Part shown: positions 10,201-21,625 of the stretch, in pieces
Layout of the letters: each line of letters begins with the position of its first letter
Position numbering within the stretch: the first letter of the stretch is position 1
From: Gracilariopsis chorda
Taxonomy: Eukaryota > Rhodophyta > Florideophyceae > Gracilariales > Gracilariaceae
Assembly (NCBI GenBank): GCA_003194525.1
Contig: NBIV01000016.1
Coordinates: 186,001-250,000, forward strand
Direction: 5' to 3'
DNA: 64,000 nt
The notes under the pieces: generated by a model
Database searches by the model: none
Seen by the model: the letters and a program-made list of their open reading frames with translations, nothing else
Told to the model about the DNA's origin: nothing
Position numbers and translations under genes: made by a program

Positions 10201-13139
10201 CTACATCAGTTCATATATTACCTTGTCCATTCTTTCAGGTGCTGAATCAATCCTGATGCGCACTTTCACCTCGCCCAACACACGTAGCGTTCTCCCGTCC
10301 TTCAAAGTCATCGCCGACCCCGTCTCATCCACCCGCGCCTTTGCATCGTCATCGATATGCACAATTCCCTCCACACCATAGCGTGGAACGAGCACTACCA
10401 AACCATTACCGAGGATCCGAATAATTCGGGCGGCCTCTTCCAGCTTATCACCTTGTCGCTTGAACAGCAATACCGTGTGCAGTAAAGTGGACGCCCTTGA
10501 TGCATATTGCGCACACCGATGCCTTTGATTGATGGCTTCAGCGTACTGATTCATTCGCTGCGAATCTTGAAGGGACATAGGCAGAGAGGCATACCCGAGG
10601 CAAGCCGAAAGTAATCTATGTACAAGCACATCCGCGTACCTACGAATTGGTGAAGTAAAGTGTGTGTACACCGGTGCCGCCAGACCATAATGGAGATATT
10701 CGGGATCCGATACTTCCCCTGAAGAAAAGTAAACAGCTTGGGTCATGGACCTCGTGGCCACAATACGAAGCAGAGTTCCTAGATACTCGTCTCCTCTAGC
10801 CTTGGCTGCTTTTTCAATTTCAGCCAGTGATTCATTAAGTCGCTTACTATTAGACACATCCAGGTCAAACCCCGCGCTCTTTGCAGCGCGGATGAGCGGC
10901 TCAAACATTTCCTCCGACGGCTTGGGATGCCTTCGGAGCATTGCACATTGCGGAAAGTGCTTTAACATCTTCTCTGCCACGACGATGTTTGCCAACAGCA
11001 TGAACTCCTCCACCATTCGGTTTGTTTCACGCACTTGATACATTGCCACGTCCGTAATTTCATCCCGTGCTTCTTCGATTTTGAACTTCACCTCTGGCGA
11101 AGCCAGAATCAAAGCTCCTGCGGCCATACGTCGAGCTCTGAGCTTCTTCGCTATTTCCGCTAAGCCCATGAGAGATTTTGTAACTTCATCAGTTGTAGGT
11201 TTTCCTTGCGACTCACCCTTTCTAGCCTCATCGATCCTGTTTTGTGCCATTTCATAAGTCAGCGCTGCTTTTGATTTGATCACAGACCTCCCAAATTCGC
11301 TTCGTTTGATGTTGCCATTGTTGTTCATCCGTAGAATCGCAGAAAATGCAAGCCTCTCCTCTCCGCCTTGAAGAGAACAAAAGTTTCCCGAGAGCAGTGA
11401 AGGGAGCATCTCTATTCTACGATCCACCAGGTATACTGTGCATCCTCGTTCAGATGCTTCCTGGTCGAGTGCGCTTCCATGACCCACAAACGCCGTAACA
11501 TCTGCAATATGTACACCCACTTCAACTTCGTCAGTATTTATGCGACGGAAATGGAGAGCGTCATCAATATCTGTACAACCAGGAGGATCAACGCTACATA
11601 TTGTGAGCTCCCGCAGATCCCACCTAGTCTTACAATGCTCTTCTGTAACTCTCCATGATTCAACTGGTAAACACCCCATCGCTGCATCAGAAAACTTTCG
11701 AGTCGGAATTCCATTCTCAATGAGAATAACTTCCGTTTCAGCCTCCTTGTCTTCACTTGGACCAATTTCCCGGATGATGTGACCTGACGGATGTATTGAA
11801 GTGCGATCCCATTTGTCTATAATGATTAAGACACGCTTGCCAATTAGCTGTGATATTCTCCGTGATCGAACTCGTATCTTGGGGACACTGCGATCTATTG
11901 GTACACATAGCGCGGTTTCACCTCCTTTTAGACTCTTCTCGCTAATTGTGGCACAGTATGGACGCCAATTTCGTTGGGCAATGGCAACAACGCGACCTGT
12001 GGGAGAGGGATCTCGATCCGCGGCTTTGAGTTTTTCACTCTTTGCTCTTGAGCCGGACAGGGTAACCTCAGCTTCTTCCGAATCGCTATCGATGTCGGCA
12101 GCTTCCTGGTCAACAGCCAAGTTTGAAGGAAACCGCCATTCTGACTTTGGAAGCAATTCGATAACAACAACGTCACCATCAATAGAACGGTTTTGGTTTT
12201 CCCTTCCGACGATTAAGACCTGCGTTCTTTTGGACTTGTTCTTCGGCTCTAGGCAAACTGTGACGGTAGCCTCAGTAACATCATATGCGCTAGGATGATA
12301 AGTTCCTTGAAAATAACGTCGTGCTCGAATTCCTGCTTTGGCCTTTCTCTCCGGAAGATAGTCGGGGTAGACTGCCCTAGGGCGTTTCGTTTTTTGGGGG
12401 TTTGAACGGTTCTCGTTGCTTGATTCAATATCCATGGCTTCAGGCAACTCATCATGCTCAGCATAAAGCTCCAGGAGTTCGTGGTGGTCCTCACATATTT
12501 TCTTTACAGTGACATATGGAACATCTTCTTCCAAGTATGAGCTTGCGTTTGAATCCGTCAGTATGATTGCCTTCATACCGATAGAGGTCCAGTGCTGGTT
12601 GAGCCACTTCACAGCTGCAATCAAAAGATTCCTGTCGTAGTATTCCTCAGATTCTCCGGTGTGCGATCTGTGCAGGTATGTTTCCTCGCGATTTTCATTC
12701 GAGAAGATTGCCGCTCTCTTCCCTTCCATTGTCGTGGTGAGCATGGATTGCACCTGTTCATAAACATCGGCAGACTTTGATCTCACAACGCGGAGTACGC
12801 TTTGAAGGAAAAGCAAATCCGAAAGTGCAGGATGAACTTTTCCGATAAGGTCTGCCTGCCTGAGCACAGCCTCTTGGTCAGGGACAAGAACAGAAGCTTC
12901 ACTTACTCGGCCTTGTGCTTTTCCATGACCAGTTTTCTTCGAATTAGATATATATGCCGAAGTCAGTTCAGGTTCCCCGTTACTTGAAATAAACGAAAGG
13001 TATGATAAAAACTTACTTCGCATGAGGCACACTTAAGAGCTCCACATGGTAGTTCTTTTCGGAGGTAGTGCTCTCGTGCAACAACTTGGACATTTCCACG
13101 ATGTGATTTCCTTATGAAAAGCTTCTCTCGTACAGGCAT
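10201..13139 (-). CDS. DIS3: Exosome nuclease DIS3/RRP44 (two exons)
   Basis: This is the processive 3'-5' RNase of the RNA exosome. Exon 1 (13017-13139) encodes MPVREKLFIRKSHRGN, REHYLRKELPCG and the three-cysteine CR3 motif C-x4-C-x2-C. Exon 2 runs 10201-12936, after an 80-nt intron. The joined protein is about 952 residues. It contains a PIN domain (about 50-200), cold-shock domains including LPKSEWRFPSN and RNWRPYC, then the RNB domain with DPPGCTDIDDALHFR near 488 and YTHFTSPIRRYADVLVHRLL. The C-terminal S1 domain is recognisable as LVVLVPRYGVEGIV. The RNB active site is intact. In the PIN domain, the Glu of the VLQEVR strand in human DIS3 appears as Val (SVLRVVRSK, near residue 91), so endonuclease activity is doubtful. 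Confidence 0.9.
12937..13016 (-). other. Intron in DIS3 (80 nt)
   Basis: On the minus strand the donor is GAA|GTAAGT and the acceptor TCGAAG|AAA. A CTGAC branch-point-like sequence lies about 25 nt before the acceptor. Both exons meet between codons. Joining them links the CR3 motif of exon 1 to the PIN domain of exon 2, as the family requires. An alternative acceptor at TTTCAAG would put a TAA directly in frame. Confidence 0.7.
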
Positions 13140-14281
13140 ATCGTGCAAATATAACGGTGTGCTGACAAAGGGGCTAAGCAAATGTGCACACAAAACACTG
13201 TTCTCCGAAATGTATTCAGTTCCGATCTTCTGTTTGTCCTCTCTGTGCAGCTCTCTCACTCACTTAGTGATCCTTAAGAGACTATTGTGAAGGGTTAAGG
13301 GGTCTTACGAAGGGTTTTAGGGATAGTCCTACAATCTTGGTACCGGAGTAAATGGTTACCCTTCCCTTCCTGAAGCGAACAATGTTAGAATCTATCTATC
13401 TTTGCATGATGTGTTGATGATCCACAGATCTACCATTGGCACCAGCTGCGACGTTGCACTGCGCAGCGACATTTTCTGTGTATATTCTAAGAAATATGTT
13501 TTGCATTTTTCTGAAAACTTTCTTAAGGCTACTAGCCCTCAACCGTTTACCCTTCTGGCACGAATCCCACTTGTACATCCGAGGCCAAACCCAGCGTGAG
13601 AGCAGCTATCGTACCCTTTCCAGGCTGCATGACACACTCCAAATTGGAGTGTGTCATGGAGTCTCCAATACGCTCAGAAAGCAGAAGCAAATAACCCTTT
13701 ACCCGGTACAACTTTGCCTGTTCTAGCAAGCTGATCTGCCTGACGAAAGGAACGCAACTTCGAGCTTTAAAAATAGTCCTGCCTCAGTGAATGAGCACAT
13801 GTTGTTGTTGTCGTTTTGGTTGTGTGGGTGGAACCAATTGTGATTTTAATCGAGCGGACAGCGCCTGCTCACACGTGCACCTTTTTCGAAGTATCGTCTC
13901 GGCCTCATTCGTGGAAATCTAGCCACGACTTCAGAGCGGGAAGTAATGACCTCATGCAGTAGCACAAGATGTTCACGTTGTCAGGCTTGTGGGGCTGTCT
14001 TTAAAGGGGCAGAAAACCATGTGACATGGTTCCCGACTCGAAGAATGAATCTGCATTTGTTGATGGAGATGGTATCCACAGTGACGGTGGTCCTAATCAT
14101 ACAGATCAGCGATACGAGATGCCATGATTGAGAAGAAATTTGACGAACCAATCAGTTTAGAAATGTCTTTGTCTAGTGTTTGCAGTCTTCATGTTCAGAG
14201 CCATAAAGTTCAAAACAGAATGTTCATGGTACGGCTGACACATGATAGTTCATGTATCCGTCTTCAAGAGAAGAACAACTG
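13140..14281. other. Intergenic with 31-bp palindrome
   Basis: About 1.1 kb lies between the DIS3 start and the MER3 stop. Open frames are short and overlap on both strands without domain character. The one clear structure is the palindrome at 13628-13658. G-rich AGGGTTA-like patches occur near 13290-13320 but do not form an array. Confidence 0.55.
13628..13658. repeat. Perfect 31-bp palindrome
   Basis: The arm CATGACACACTCCAA (13628-13642) is followed by a single A and its exact reverse complement (13644-13658). There are fifteen pairs without mismatch. Confidence 0.9.
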
Positions 14282-17200
14282 TCAGAATAGAGATCGGAAA
14301 ACGCTGTCATATTCACGGCCTTCAGAATAGATGGAGCTGGTTTTTGGAGATGCATCACATGTAGTTGCACTGGGGTCAAGGACTACTCTCTGTGCACAGA
14401 CAGCGCTCTCTGGGATTACCGACAATGCAACGCCCTCGCATCGCGTGCCATAAACTGAAGCAACTCGTTTTTTTCCCTCTGTTCCCTTTGAAAAGCTTGG
14501 CAGTACTTCTTCAACAGAAGATAAGGAATATCGAAATGGGTGACGTGGCTGAGGATCCGAGGCAGGCGCCGTGCACAAAGGTTTAGCAACAGAATGATGA
14601 ACCTCTTTCTCTTCCAAGAACTTCGCAAGCATTTTCTCTGAGTGACGAAGGGAGGAGTGTGACAGCTTCTTAGAAACGCGACCTGCTGTCACAGAAATTC
14701 TGAATGCTGAATGACTCCGACCATTCAGGAAATTCTTAGCCATAGGTTTGTTTCTGTCAAGGACCTTGGAAACATTACTAGCAAAGTGGCTTCCAAACCA
14801 ATCCACTCCTACAACATTATCACAACCAACCATGACGTTGATACAATTTGATGAGCTGTCTACCGGCATTTGAAACGTAATTCTCTTCTGTGAGCATTCA
14901 ACCAGGTCGAATCGTTCACATAGAATCAAATCCTGTTTAACAGATCCAGCAATTATGAAGCCATGAAGTGAGTTCTCCTTCCCAGACAATTCATTGCCAA
15001 GCTGTGACGCGACATCAACTGTTATGGTAAGCACTTCAGACCTATTCTTGTCGGCTGCATGGCTTTCGATTTCAACAGTAAACTTGGGCAAGCGGCGAAG
15101 CTTTTGGCGAACTCGTGGCATTACGTTGGTGTGCTCACCAAGGATATCTGCTGCATCTTGAGTACTAAGCGCTGCCAGTTTGCAAACGCTGTTTACACCT
15201 CTCTTCCATAAGGCGGGTACATGAGATGGCGATAGAGAAGAGAATTGCCTAAAAACTGTTGGCCCATCCCATGAACACTTGTTGAGAAGGCCTCTTGATA
15301 CCTGCAATGCCATAACTACTGTCGCATAAGGAGCTCTAAGGGCCTGTGAGAGTAGTAGATTAATGACGCAGTTGCAAACTCGAGATGCAGATCTGAGCAA
15401 ACGCTGAGCCTCGTTCTTCAAGGAGAAGTTTTGCCCATTTACGCTGTGCCGCTCAGATATCGCGATCTGCAGGAGGATGAATACCTTGTCCACTGCTTCA
15501 CTAACCTTCCCACTCACTGGCATGCGAAGAAATTGATTTGCTTCATTCAGCTTCTTCTTCTCGGTGCGCCTCACGTACACCCCATCAACTAGCTCCGCGC
15601 TTGACGAGATGACCCGAAGGACTTGAGAAAGGCTTTTCGCTTGTGGAAGACGCTCACCGAGATGACGCATGGTTTCGAACGAAATGCAGTGCTTGGCCAT
15701 ACAAAGACCAGCGATAGTACTTTCAATACCAAAGAGGTCTTCGTCGTATCTAATGAGGTTCAGAGCAGCTAGCTTCTTAATCGAGTTCTCGACGACGCGG
15801 ATTGCTTCATTGCTCACCTCGCTTATTTCTGATGACAGACTAGTTGACATTTTAACCCAATAGAAGGTACTTTTGAGGTAGTGAATCGCAGTGGGAACAT
15901 CTGTGATAAGATGTCGAGCAATTTCCGCATTGAGAATACATTCCATATGCGAACTCAGCTGGCTTTCGACAATTTCAGCCTCTCCAGCACTTATGTTGGC
16001 GTAGAGACGAAGATTAGATCTTGCCGTCATCACAACAGCAACGCCGTGGGTATCTAAACCATTCCTCCCTGCCCGCCCGCACATCTGAAGAATTTTGGTT
16101 CGACTGTATTCTTGAAGCCGGCCTTCATGATAAACTGTAGTGCCCGCAATAACGACCAATCGGGCAGGTAGATTCACACCTTGAGCAAGAGTGCTTGTGG
16201 AAAACAAACATAGGATCAGAGATTCTCTGAATAGTTCCTCAACTATTCTGCGGTTCGATTGACTCATGTCAGCGTTGTGAACAGCAATACCGTGCGGTAA
16301 CAGAGATTGCAGAAGCGCGTCGTCACACCTAGATGAGAAGGTCTCGAGCTTTTCTCGTTGCTCCCGGTATAGAAATGATGTAAAAGTGTTTCTATTCCGA
16401 TTCGTCTTTGTACGATCTTGTATCTGCGCTAGGACAGCCTGAGCGCTACTAACAGTTTGGTTTCTGCTTGTGCAGAACACAATTGCGGGTTTTCCGGCTC
16501 CGTACTGAAGTACCACTCTAAGGATTTGCTTCTCGTAAACCCTGCCGTACAGCCAAGGATTTGGCGCGGTATAGCCTAGAGCATGGTGTTGCAATGAGAC
16601 CGGGCGGTAAGTCTCATCAAAGCGCTTTATGCAACTTACGGGAACATTTAGCCAACTCGCAACATCATGCATATTCCCGATAGTAGCCGACACTGCAACT
16701 ACACGTAGTGATGCAACTGGGTTTGAGTCGTAATTGGAGCCAACACTGAGAGAAGCGTTTCGATTCGTCACCAACATCCTAGTCACAACTGACTCATACA
16801 CAAGACCTCTTTTGTCTCCAATCTGATGCACTTCATCCACAAGAAGAAGAGAGACTTGACTGCAGATATTCGCTGCACTTCCTTCAAATATACCCCCGCG
16901 GGTCACAGTGTCCCACATTTCAGCGGTTGTAACAAATAAATCCGTCTTGGAGAGCGTATCTTCGAAGTCTGCTAAGGTGGAATCACCGCTTACAAGTTCG
17001 ACGTTCATTCCCAGAAAGGAAAACTTCTCCCGCCATTCCATAAACCTTTCGGAGCAGAGTGATTTTAAGGGTGCAATGTACACAATCTTGCTTCCCAGTC
17101 CAGTAGATCGAAGATTCTTTCGTGGTGCCCCGGCCAGCTTCTTGTTGATATGACGTAGAACAGCAAGTTCAAAACATACTGTCTTGCCCGTTCCAGTTGG

Positions 17201-17359
17201 AGCGTTAATGAGAACATTGTCATCAGTGTTCCAAGTTTCTAAGCAACCTGATTGCATTCTGTTGAACTTGTCGAAGGAAATAGCCGGTCGAAGGTAGTCA
17301 GGAAGTATGGAACTGACTTCAATACCTTCGGCAGCATCGTTCTGTGCATTGGTAGCCAT
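14282..17359 (-). CDS. HFM1: Meiotic helicase MER3/HFM1
   Basis: This is a Ski2-like DNA helicase of 1025 residues of the MER3/HFM1 type, which stabilises D-loops and promotes interfering crossovers in meiosis (ZMM pathway). Walker A APTGTGKT is near residue 52, DEVH near 175, VSATIGN follows, and QMCGRAGRNG is near 426. The segment FDETYRPVSLQHHALG is typical of the MER3 branch rather than Brr2/ASCC3. A winged-helix and Sec63-like region follows (about 550-830), with SPSHVPALWKRGVNSVCKLA. The C-terminal 200 residues are Ser-rich and not recognised. I chose the ATG at 17359 (MATNAQND), since the open frame upstream has no ATG. No intron is visible. Its presence implies a sexual cycle with class I crossovers. 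Confidence 0.88.
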   Translation of the reverse strand: MATNAQNDAAEGIEVSSILPDYLRPAISFDKFNRMQSGCLETWNTDDNVLINAPTGTGKTVCFELAVLRHINKKLAGAPRKNLRSTGLGSKIVYIAPLKSLCSERFMEWREKFSFLGMNVELVSGDSTLADFEDTLSKTDLFVTTAEMWDTVTRGGIFEGSAANICSQVSLLLVDEVHQIGDKRGLVYESVVTRMLVTNRNASLSVGSNYDSNPVASLRVVAVSATIGNMHDVASWLNVPVSCIKRFDETYRPVSLQHHALGYTAPNPWLYGRVYEKQILRVVLQYGAGKPAIVFCTSRNQTVSSAQAVLAQIQDRTKTNRNRNTFTSFLYREQREKLETFSSRCDDALLQSLLPHGIAVHNADMSQSNRRIVEELFRESLILCLFSTSTLAQGVNLPARLVVIAGTTVYHEGRLQEYSRTKILQMCGRAGRNGLDTHGVAVVMTARSNLRLYANISAGEAEIVESQLSSHMECILNAEIARHLITDVPTAIHYLKSTFYWVKMSTSLSSEISEVSNEAIRVVENSIKKLAALNLIRYDEDLFGIESTIAGLCMAKHCISFETMRHLGERLPQAKSLSQVLRVISSSAELVDGVYVRRTEKKKLNEANQFLRMPVSGKVSEAVDKVFILLQIAISERHSVNGQNFSLKNEAQRLLRSASRVCNCVINLLLSQALRAPYATVVMALQVSRGLLNKCSWDGPTVFRQFSSLSPSHVPALWKRGVNSVCKLAALSTQDAADILGEHTNVMPRVRQKLRRLPKFTVEIESHAADKNRSEVLTITVDVASQLGNELSGKENSLHGFIIAGSVKQDLILCERFDLVECSQKRITFQMPVDSSSNCINVMVGCDNVVGVDWFGSHFASNVSKVLDRNKPMAKNFLNGRSHSAFRISVTAGRVSKKLSHSSLRHSEKMLAKFLEEKEVHHSVAKPLCTAPASDPQPRHPFRYSLSSVEEVLPSFSKGTEGKKRVASVYGTRCEGVALSVIPESAVCAQRVVLDPSATTCDASPKTSSIYSEGREYDSVFRSLF

Positions 17360-17610
17360 GGAGCCTGGGGATGATGGAGAAGAAGGAAGAGTCCACTTCA
17401 CACCCGAGAAAGAAGGACCGTCGATACTATGAGAGTATTTTGGTGTGCATCGCTAATCGCCATGAACCGAAAGTTTCCAGTTCTATTAAGAGTTTGCGTT
17501 CCGCCATGGGAAGCGTTTCGATTCGTTTTCACTGCAACAGCTGGTATCAGAAGCCAACCGGGAAATGCGCTATTCACGCCAAAACTCCGATCTCATGACG
17601 AATGAAATGG

Positions 17611-18939
17611 TCAGCATCCCAGAGAGCTCACTATAGACACCTGAAACTTGAAACCCCAAGCCAAAGTCCCAACGTTCTGTGGCGAGTAGAAAGTAAACCA
17701 AAAGCAGTTTCCTTTCACTCGGAACGGATCCAGATCTGACTTGGTCTGTGTTGCTAATGCACTTGACATACTGAGCGAACGTCTTGAGTTGCACTCGCGA
17801 CCATATCTTGATGAAAATATACGATTCTGTTTGTCCGAATCAATAAAGAATGCCAACTCAGCGTACCGTCCGATCTCAGTGCGTTGATCGAATGTTATCT
17901 CCATTTCCTTTACCCAAAGAGGCATCTCTACTTTCTCTTCTGATACGGCACCTCGAGCATGGGGATGCTTACTTTCAAAAGTCATAATTCGATGCCGAAC
18001 GCGACTTAGAAAATTGTAGCGATCCTTCGGAAATGCATGGTCAAAACTCACAATTCCAACAGTCGCATCAAACCGGTATTTCAGAAGAACCTCAGTGGAA
18101 GGAAACACATTCAATGGCTCTACTTCACCAGCAAATTCCTCTGTTTCAAAATTGAGAATCCGAAGGTAGGCGGGTCGACAAAATGTACCCATCTGCTGCG
18201 ACACTTGGTACCGTTCCGCGTCGCTCATCTCTGATACTCGCTTCTCGGCAGGAATGTCGCACTTCAAGCATGCCCACACGATTAACGTACGCCACACATC
18301 GTATTCCGAGGCATTTAAGTTCTCCTGTTTAACCAAATGTTCCATAAACCTCGGGCTTAGCGTACGGGTGTCTGTGTTTTGCAGAATCTTTGAGCAGTTC
18401 TCGGAAAATCGTTCCGTTAAGAGAGCAACCATTTCTTTGTCGTGTTGGGAATCAAATAGGGCTTTGTCAAGCACTGGCGCCATCAGTCCTACGTTTTGAC
18501 TGTTACTAAGATATGTAAATATGATGCCCTGTAAACTTGGAATTCCAAGAACAGAAGACATACAACAGGTATCATAAAGGTTCTCCTTGGTCAGGGTTAT
18601 TCTTCCGGAGTAGATATATCGCAATACCGCACGTACAGCCTGTATCGAAAACGACCTTAGGGATATGTAGAGAACATCATCATCTGGCCGTCTCTCATCT
18701 CGCTTTTCTTCAAGGAACTTTAATACCTGCATTCGTAGATTCCGACATCTGACCGAAATGATAGACGAATGCACTCGAAAAGACTTTTCAGTTCCCGTTA
18801 TGTTCAAACACATATCACTGTGATTTCCAGACTCTAGCAGTTGCAACATGTCTCGCTGAAGAGTGTTAACAGAGCTGTATTGGGATAGTTCTCCATTCTT
18901 CGTGGATGGCGTGCTCATTCCCTTTGCAGGATTGAACAT
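17611..18939 (-). CDS. BTB-BACK domain protein
   Basis: This is a protein of 442 residues with an N-terminal BTB/POZ domain: DMCLNITGTEKSFRVHSSII, then VRAVLRYIYSGRI near residue 110. A BACK-type helical region follows, with RFSENCSKIL, LVKQENLNASEYDVWRTLIVWA and WA-cluster features. BTB-BACK proteins usually act as substrate adaptors of cullin-3 ubiquitin ligases. Whether this one does so is an inference. No Kelch repeats are seen. The C-terminal 170 residues include several Phe/Trp-rich strands (ITFDQRTEIGRYAELAFFI, FWFTFYSPQNVGTLAWGF) and may form a PHR- or TLD-like beta domain. The ATG at 18939 is preceded by an in-frame TTG; another ATG follows at codon 9. Its stop lies about 250 bp upstream of the MER3 start, on the same strand. 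Confidence 0.82.
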   Translation of the reverse strand: MFNPAKGMSTPSTKNGELSQYSSVNTLQRDMLQLLESGNHSDMCLNITGTEKSFRVHSSIISVRCRNLRMQVLKFLEEKRDERRPDDDVLYISLRSFSIQAVRAVLRYIYSGRITLTKENLYDTCCMSSVLGIPSLQGIIFTYLSNSQNVGLMAPVLDKALFDSQHDKEMVALLTERFSENCSKILQNTDTRTLSPRFMEHLVKQENLNASEYDVWRTLIVWACLKCDIPAEKRVSEMSDAERYQVSQQMGTFCRPAYLRILNFETEEFAGEVEPLNVFPSTEVLLKYRFDATVGIVSFDHAFPKDRYNFLSRVRHRIMTFESKHPHARGAVSEEKVEMPLWVKEMEITFDQRTEIGRYAELAFFIDSDKQNRIFSSRYGRECNSRRSLSMSSALATQTKSDLDPFRVKGNCFWFTFYSPQNVGTLAWGFKFQVSIVSSLGC

Positions 18940-19415
18940 CAATGTACGTGGGCGAAGACATGCGCCTTTTTCCCGGAAGCGCCGGCTCTATGGGAGGCAG
19001 GTCATGGTATTCAACATATATCCTGTAGACAGACTCGACCATTCGACCCGATTTCAAACATGAGAAGCCTTCGCGTATCCCGACTCCCTTGGGAGCGAGC
19101 GATGGAACGCAATCGATAACGCTTGCATTAGGACTTCGCCGAGCGGACTGATGCCGGTGGCGGAGCATTGTCCGCGATGCCTTCTGTGTGGGCGACGTGT
19201 TGTCGGTCATTGAGAACTATTGGGCAGGTACGAGGACAAGAGCTGCATGCTGTATGCCCTGCAAGCTGACTGTAAGTCCCCGAAGCCCCATTCTCTACCG
19301 TTTGTACCTAGACAACGAACATACAATCCAAGTGGAACTGCTCTACAATGTTATATGTGCTCGGGGGTGGACTCATGTGTCTCGCCTTCTTGGTTGTTGA
19401 CTATGTGGATAGGAG
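18940..19415. other. Intergenic, no gene seen
   Basis: This stretch holds the upstream region of the BTB gene up to the 3' end of the LINE relic. Short open frames occur on both strands without domain character. It should contain the BTB-gene promoter. Confidence 0.55.
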
Positions 19416-19435
19416 TTCTCTCTCTCTCTCTCTTT
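19416..19435. repeat. TC/GA microsatellite
   Basis: This short run of TC dinucleotides reads GA on the strand of the adjacent LINE relic, just past the last retroelement frame. It may be the 3' tail of that insertion or an independent microsatellite. Confidence 0.8.
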
Positions 19436-21460
19436 ATGGGTGCCTATGTCTAATTCCTACATAGCGCAGATCGTTTCTTTTCAAAGAAGCGTTCTCTCAC
19501 TAGGTATACCAACACGTTTTCAGGCCATTTCCGAATAAGTTCGTCAACTGATAAACCACAACGTTCGCGAATGGGAGGTAGGCTTACTCTCCTGGTCGAG
19601 CTTCTCAAAGGGCATCGCAATAGAAAATGTTCAACGTCGTTCAGCACTCCTGGTTGTTGATGGAGCGAGCAATTCCCCGAATTGGAAACAGGTGTTTCCC
19701 GATAAGAAAGAACGATTCCATTTGAATCACTCTGAATTGCGCGGCAGGTAGCGCAGCGCACACGCAACCCATATGGAACGGTGCGCAGTAGAAATAGAAT
19801 ATAAAAGCCGACTCTCAGAGGAAGAACTCTGGGAGAAGGAGGCAACCTCAGTAGGACTTCTGAGGTCTTCGTGCCTGTTTATTTTTCCTTGCGAGAATAC
19901 CGCACACAGTCGATATTCGCCTGCGTAGCGTACCCGAGCAACACTGGTCTGCAAGTACAGACTAGTCTCTTCTTGAGTAAATGAGAGCCTAGCGGGTGCA
20001 AATAAGGCGTGTGTCCTACTGACAACTGATAAAGTGTCACTTCCGCTTTCCTTTGCGAAACTACTTTTTGCAATGACTCTGGGACAACCTTCATTACCGA
20101 TTGGGAACGCGCTTTGATTTTCACTCTTCTTCCCACGTCAGCGTAATCGATAGGAACCGACAGCTGATCTTCCAATGGTAAGTCCAATGCGTTCCTGGCT
20201 AAGCTGTCAACAATTTCATTCCTTGTAAGACCGCAATGAATTGGTATCCACAGCGCATCCACAGAACAAACGTTCAATATTTCGCTTACCAACGCTGAAA
20301 CTTCCTGCATATAATAGCACTGCTTCCGAACCGCGCCACTTAACTTTTCCAACTCACTTTGTGAATCGGTCACAATTCAAATGTTTCCTCTCCAGCCCGC
20401 CTTAACTTTCTCGTTCACCTTCTGAATAACGTTCTTCAACGCAATAACTTCCGCGAAAAAAAGAGCAAACCCCGACGCCTGCAGGTGCTGTTCCCGTCTC
20501 CGGAATCTGTGACCCGTTCCACCATATTCCGAACGCACTTCCTCCTACTTCATCAACTACTACTGGGTTCATGTTCAATGTATGACCATCCGCATCTTTT
20601 ATAGAATTCCCATTGTTGTTCACTTCATACGCCATGACAAATCCGTCATCGTATTGAATAACGATGTCCGGTGCCTTCGCATGCCTTTGCTGGAACTCCT
20701 GTACTTTTCCTCTTTGCCTTTCAAACTTGGGAGGATAAACAATTGAGCCGGTATACCACCCCTCGTCCCATTCCACAGCTGTTCGTAAGGGCTTCGCGTT
20801 CTTCAGCCATTGGGGATTACCAACCGACCCATCAGTCCAAATCACACAGTCTGCAGACGGTAGTGACTGTAAAGCTTTCTTTGCTTGGAACCTTTGGTAT
20901 TCCACAGGGTCTGTTTTTAAACAAGGTGTGTAGTGAAAGTTTATACTTTCGGTACTCCAAAAACCAGTTTCATGAGGTAATGGTGCTCTCGGTAGTTGCA
21001 AGAGTCCACATTGGGCCAGATAATTTTCCGCAGCCTTTTTGAAAGAAGACCGAGACTTTCTGATTCGAGTCATAGATTCCCGTCGTATTGCAAGTGCAAT
21101 TGGCGTCAGTTTCTCTTCCATACATCTTTTGGCTTTCTCATACAGTTTTGAAGCTTCAGAAGCTGCCACTGTGTAAAGACTTGCCTGATCGAGCAACTTT
21201 CGAAGTTTCGAAACCGGTGAGGACTTTGGACAGCCTGTTTGAATTCAAGACGCTTCATTTCTTCCTCTTTCTACTTCTTCGACAGCGCACGTTAGCGCAT
21301 TTGGTATGACTACACTAGCAGCACACTTGACCAAGGGTTCAACGAATCCCATGGGAAATGTACTCATAGTAGTCCAATCGCCTCCCCAAGTTATGCCTGT
21401 TAATCTTCGGAGTATGCGTGAGCGCGCTCTGTACTTTGCTGCAATCTTATTCAAGTGGCG
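19416..21460 (-). mobile_element. 5'-truncated, degenerate LINE (RT end, RNase H, Cys-His tail)
   Basis: This is the 3' part of a non-LTR retrotransposon ORF2. Near 21400 the typical end of the RT region reads ILRRLTGITWGGDW. A connector follows, then an RNase H domain: WTDGS near 20840, AEVIAL near 20440, TDSQSELEKL near 20360 and GLTRNEIVDSLAR near 20215. All four acidic residues are therefore recognisable. After it, CATCR and VEHFLLRCPL resemble the C-terminal Cys/His region of such elements. The frame is broken by a stop between 21245 and 21196, a shift at the seven-base homopolymer 20456-20462, a TGA near 20377, and further shifts below 19880. The endonuclease and RT core are absent. The 3' end meets a (GA)n tract at 19416-19435, which may be its microsatellite tail. 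Boundaries are approximate. Confidence 0.8.
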
Positions 21461-21625
21461 GTGAAAGTTAAGGCGGGGATAGGAGTTCTACAGTAGTGCA
21501 AAGAAAGCCTTTCCCCAGTGTCATAGTCAAAGGACGATAACGTTACTGCCATCAGTGTGTTTCTGGTTTTGTTGTGTTAGTTTAATTCGATGATCTTGTA
21601 AAGTGGGGGAGATTATTGTCATGCC

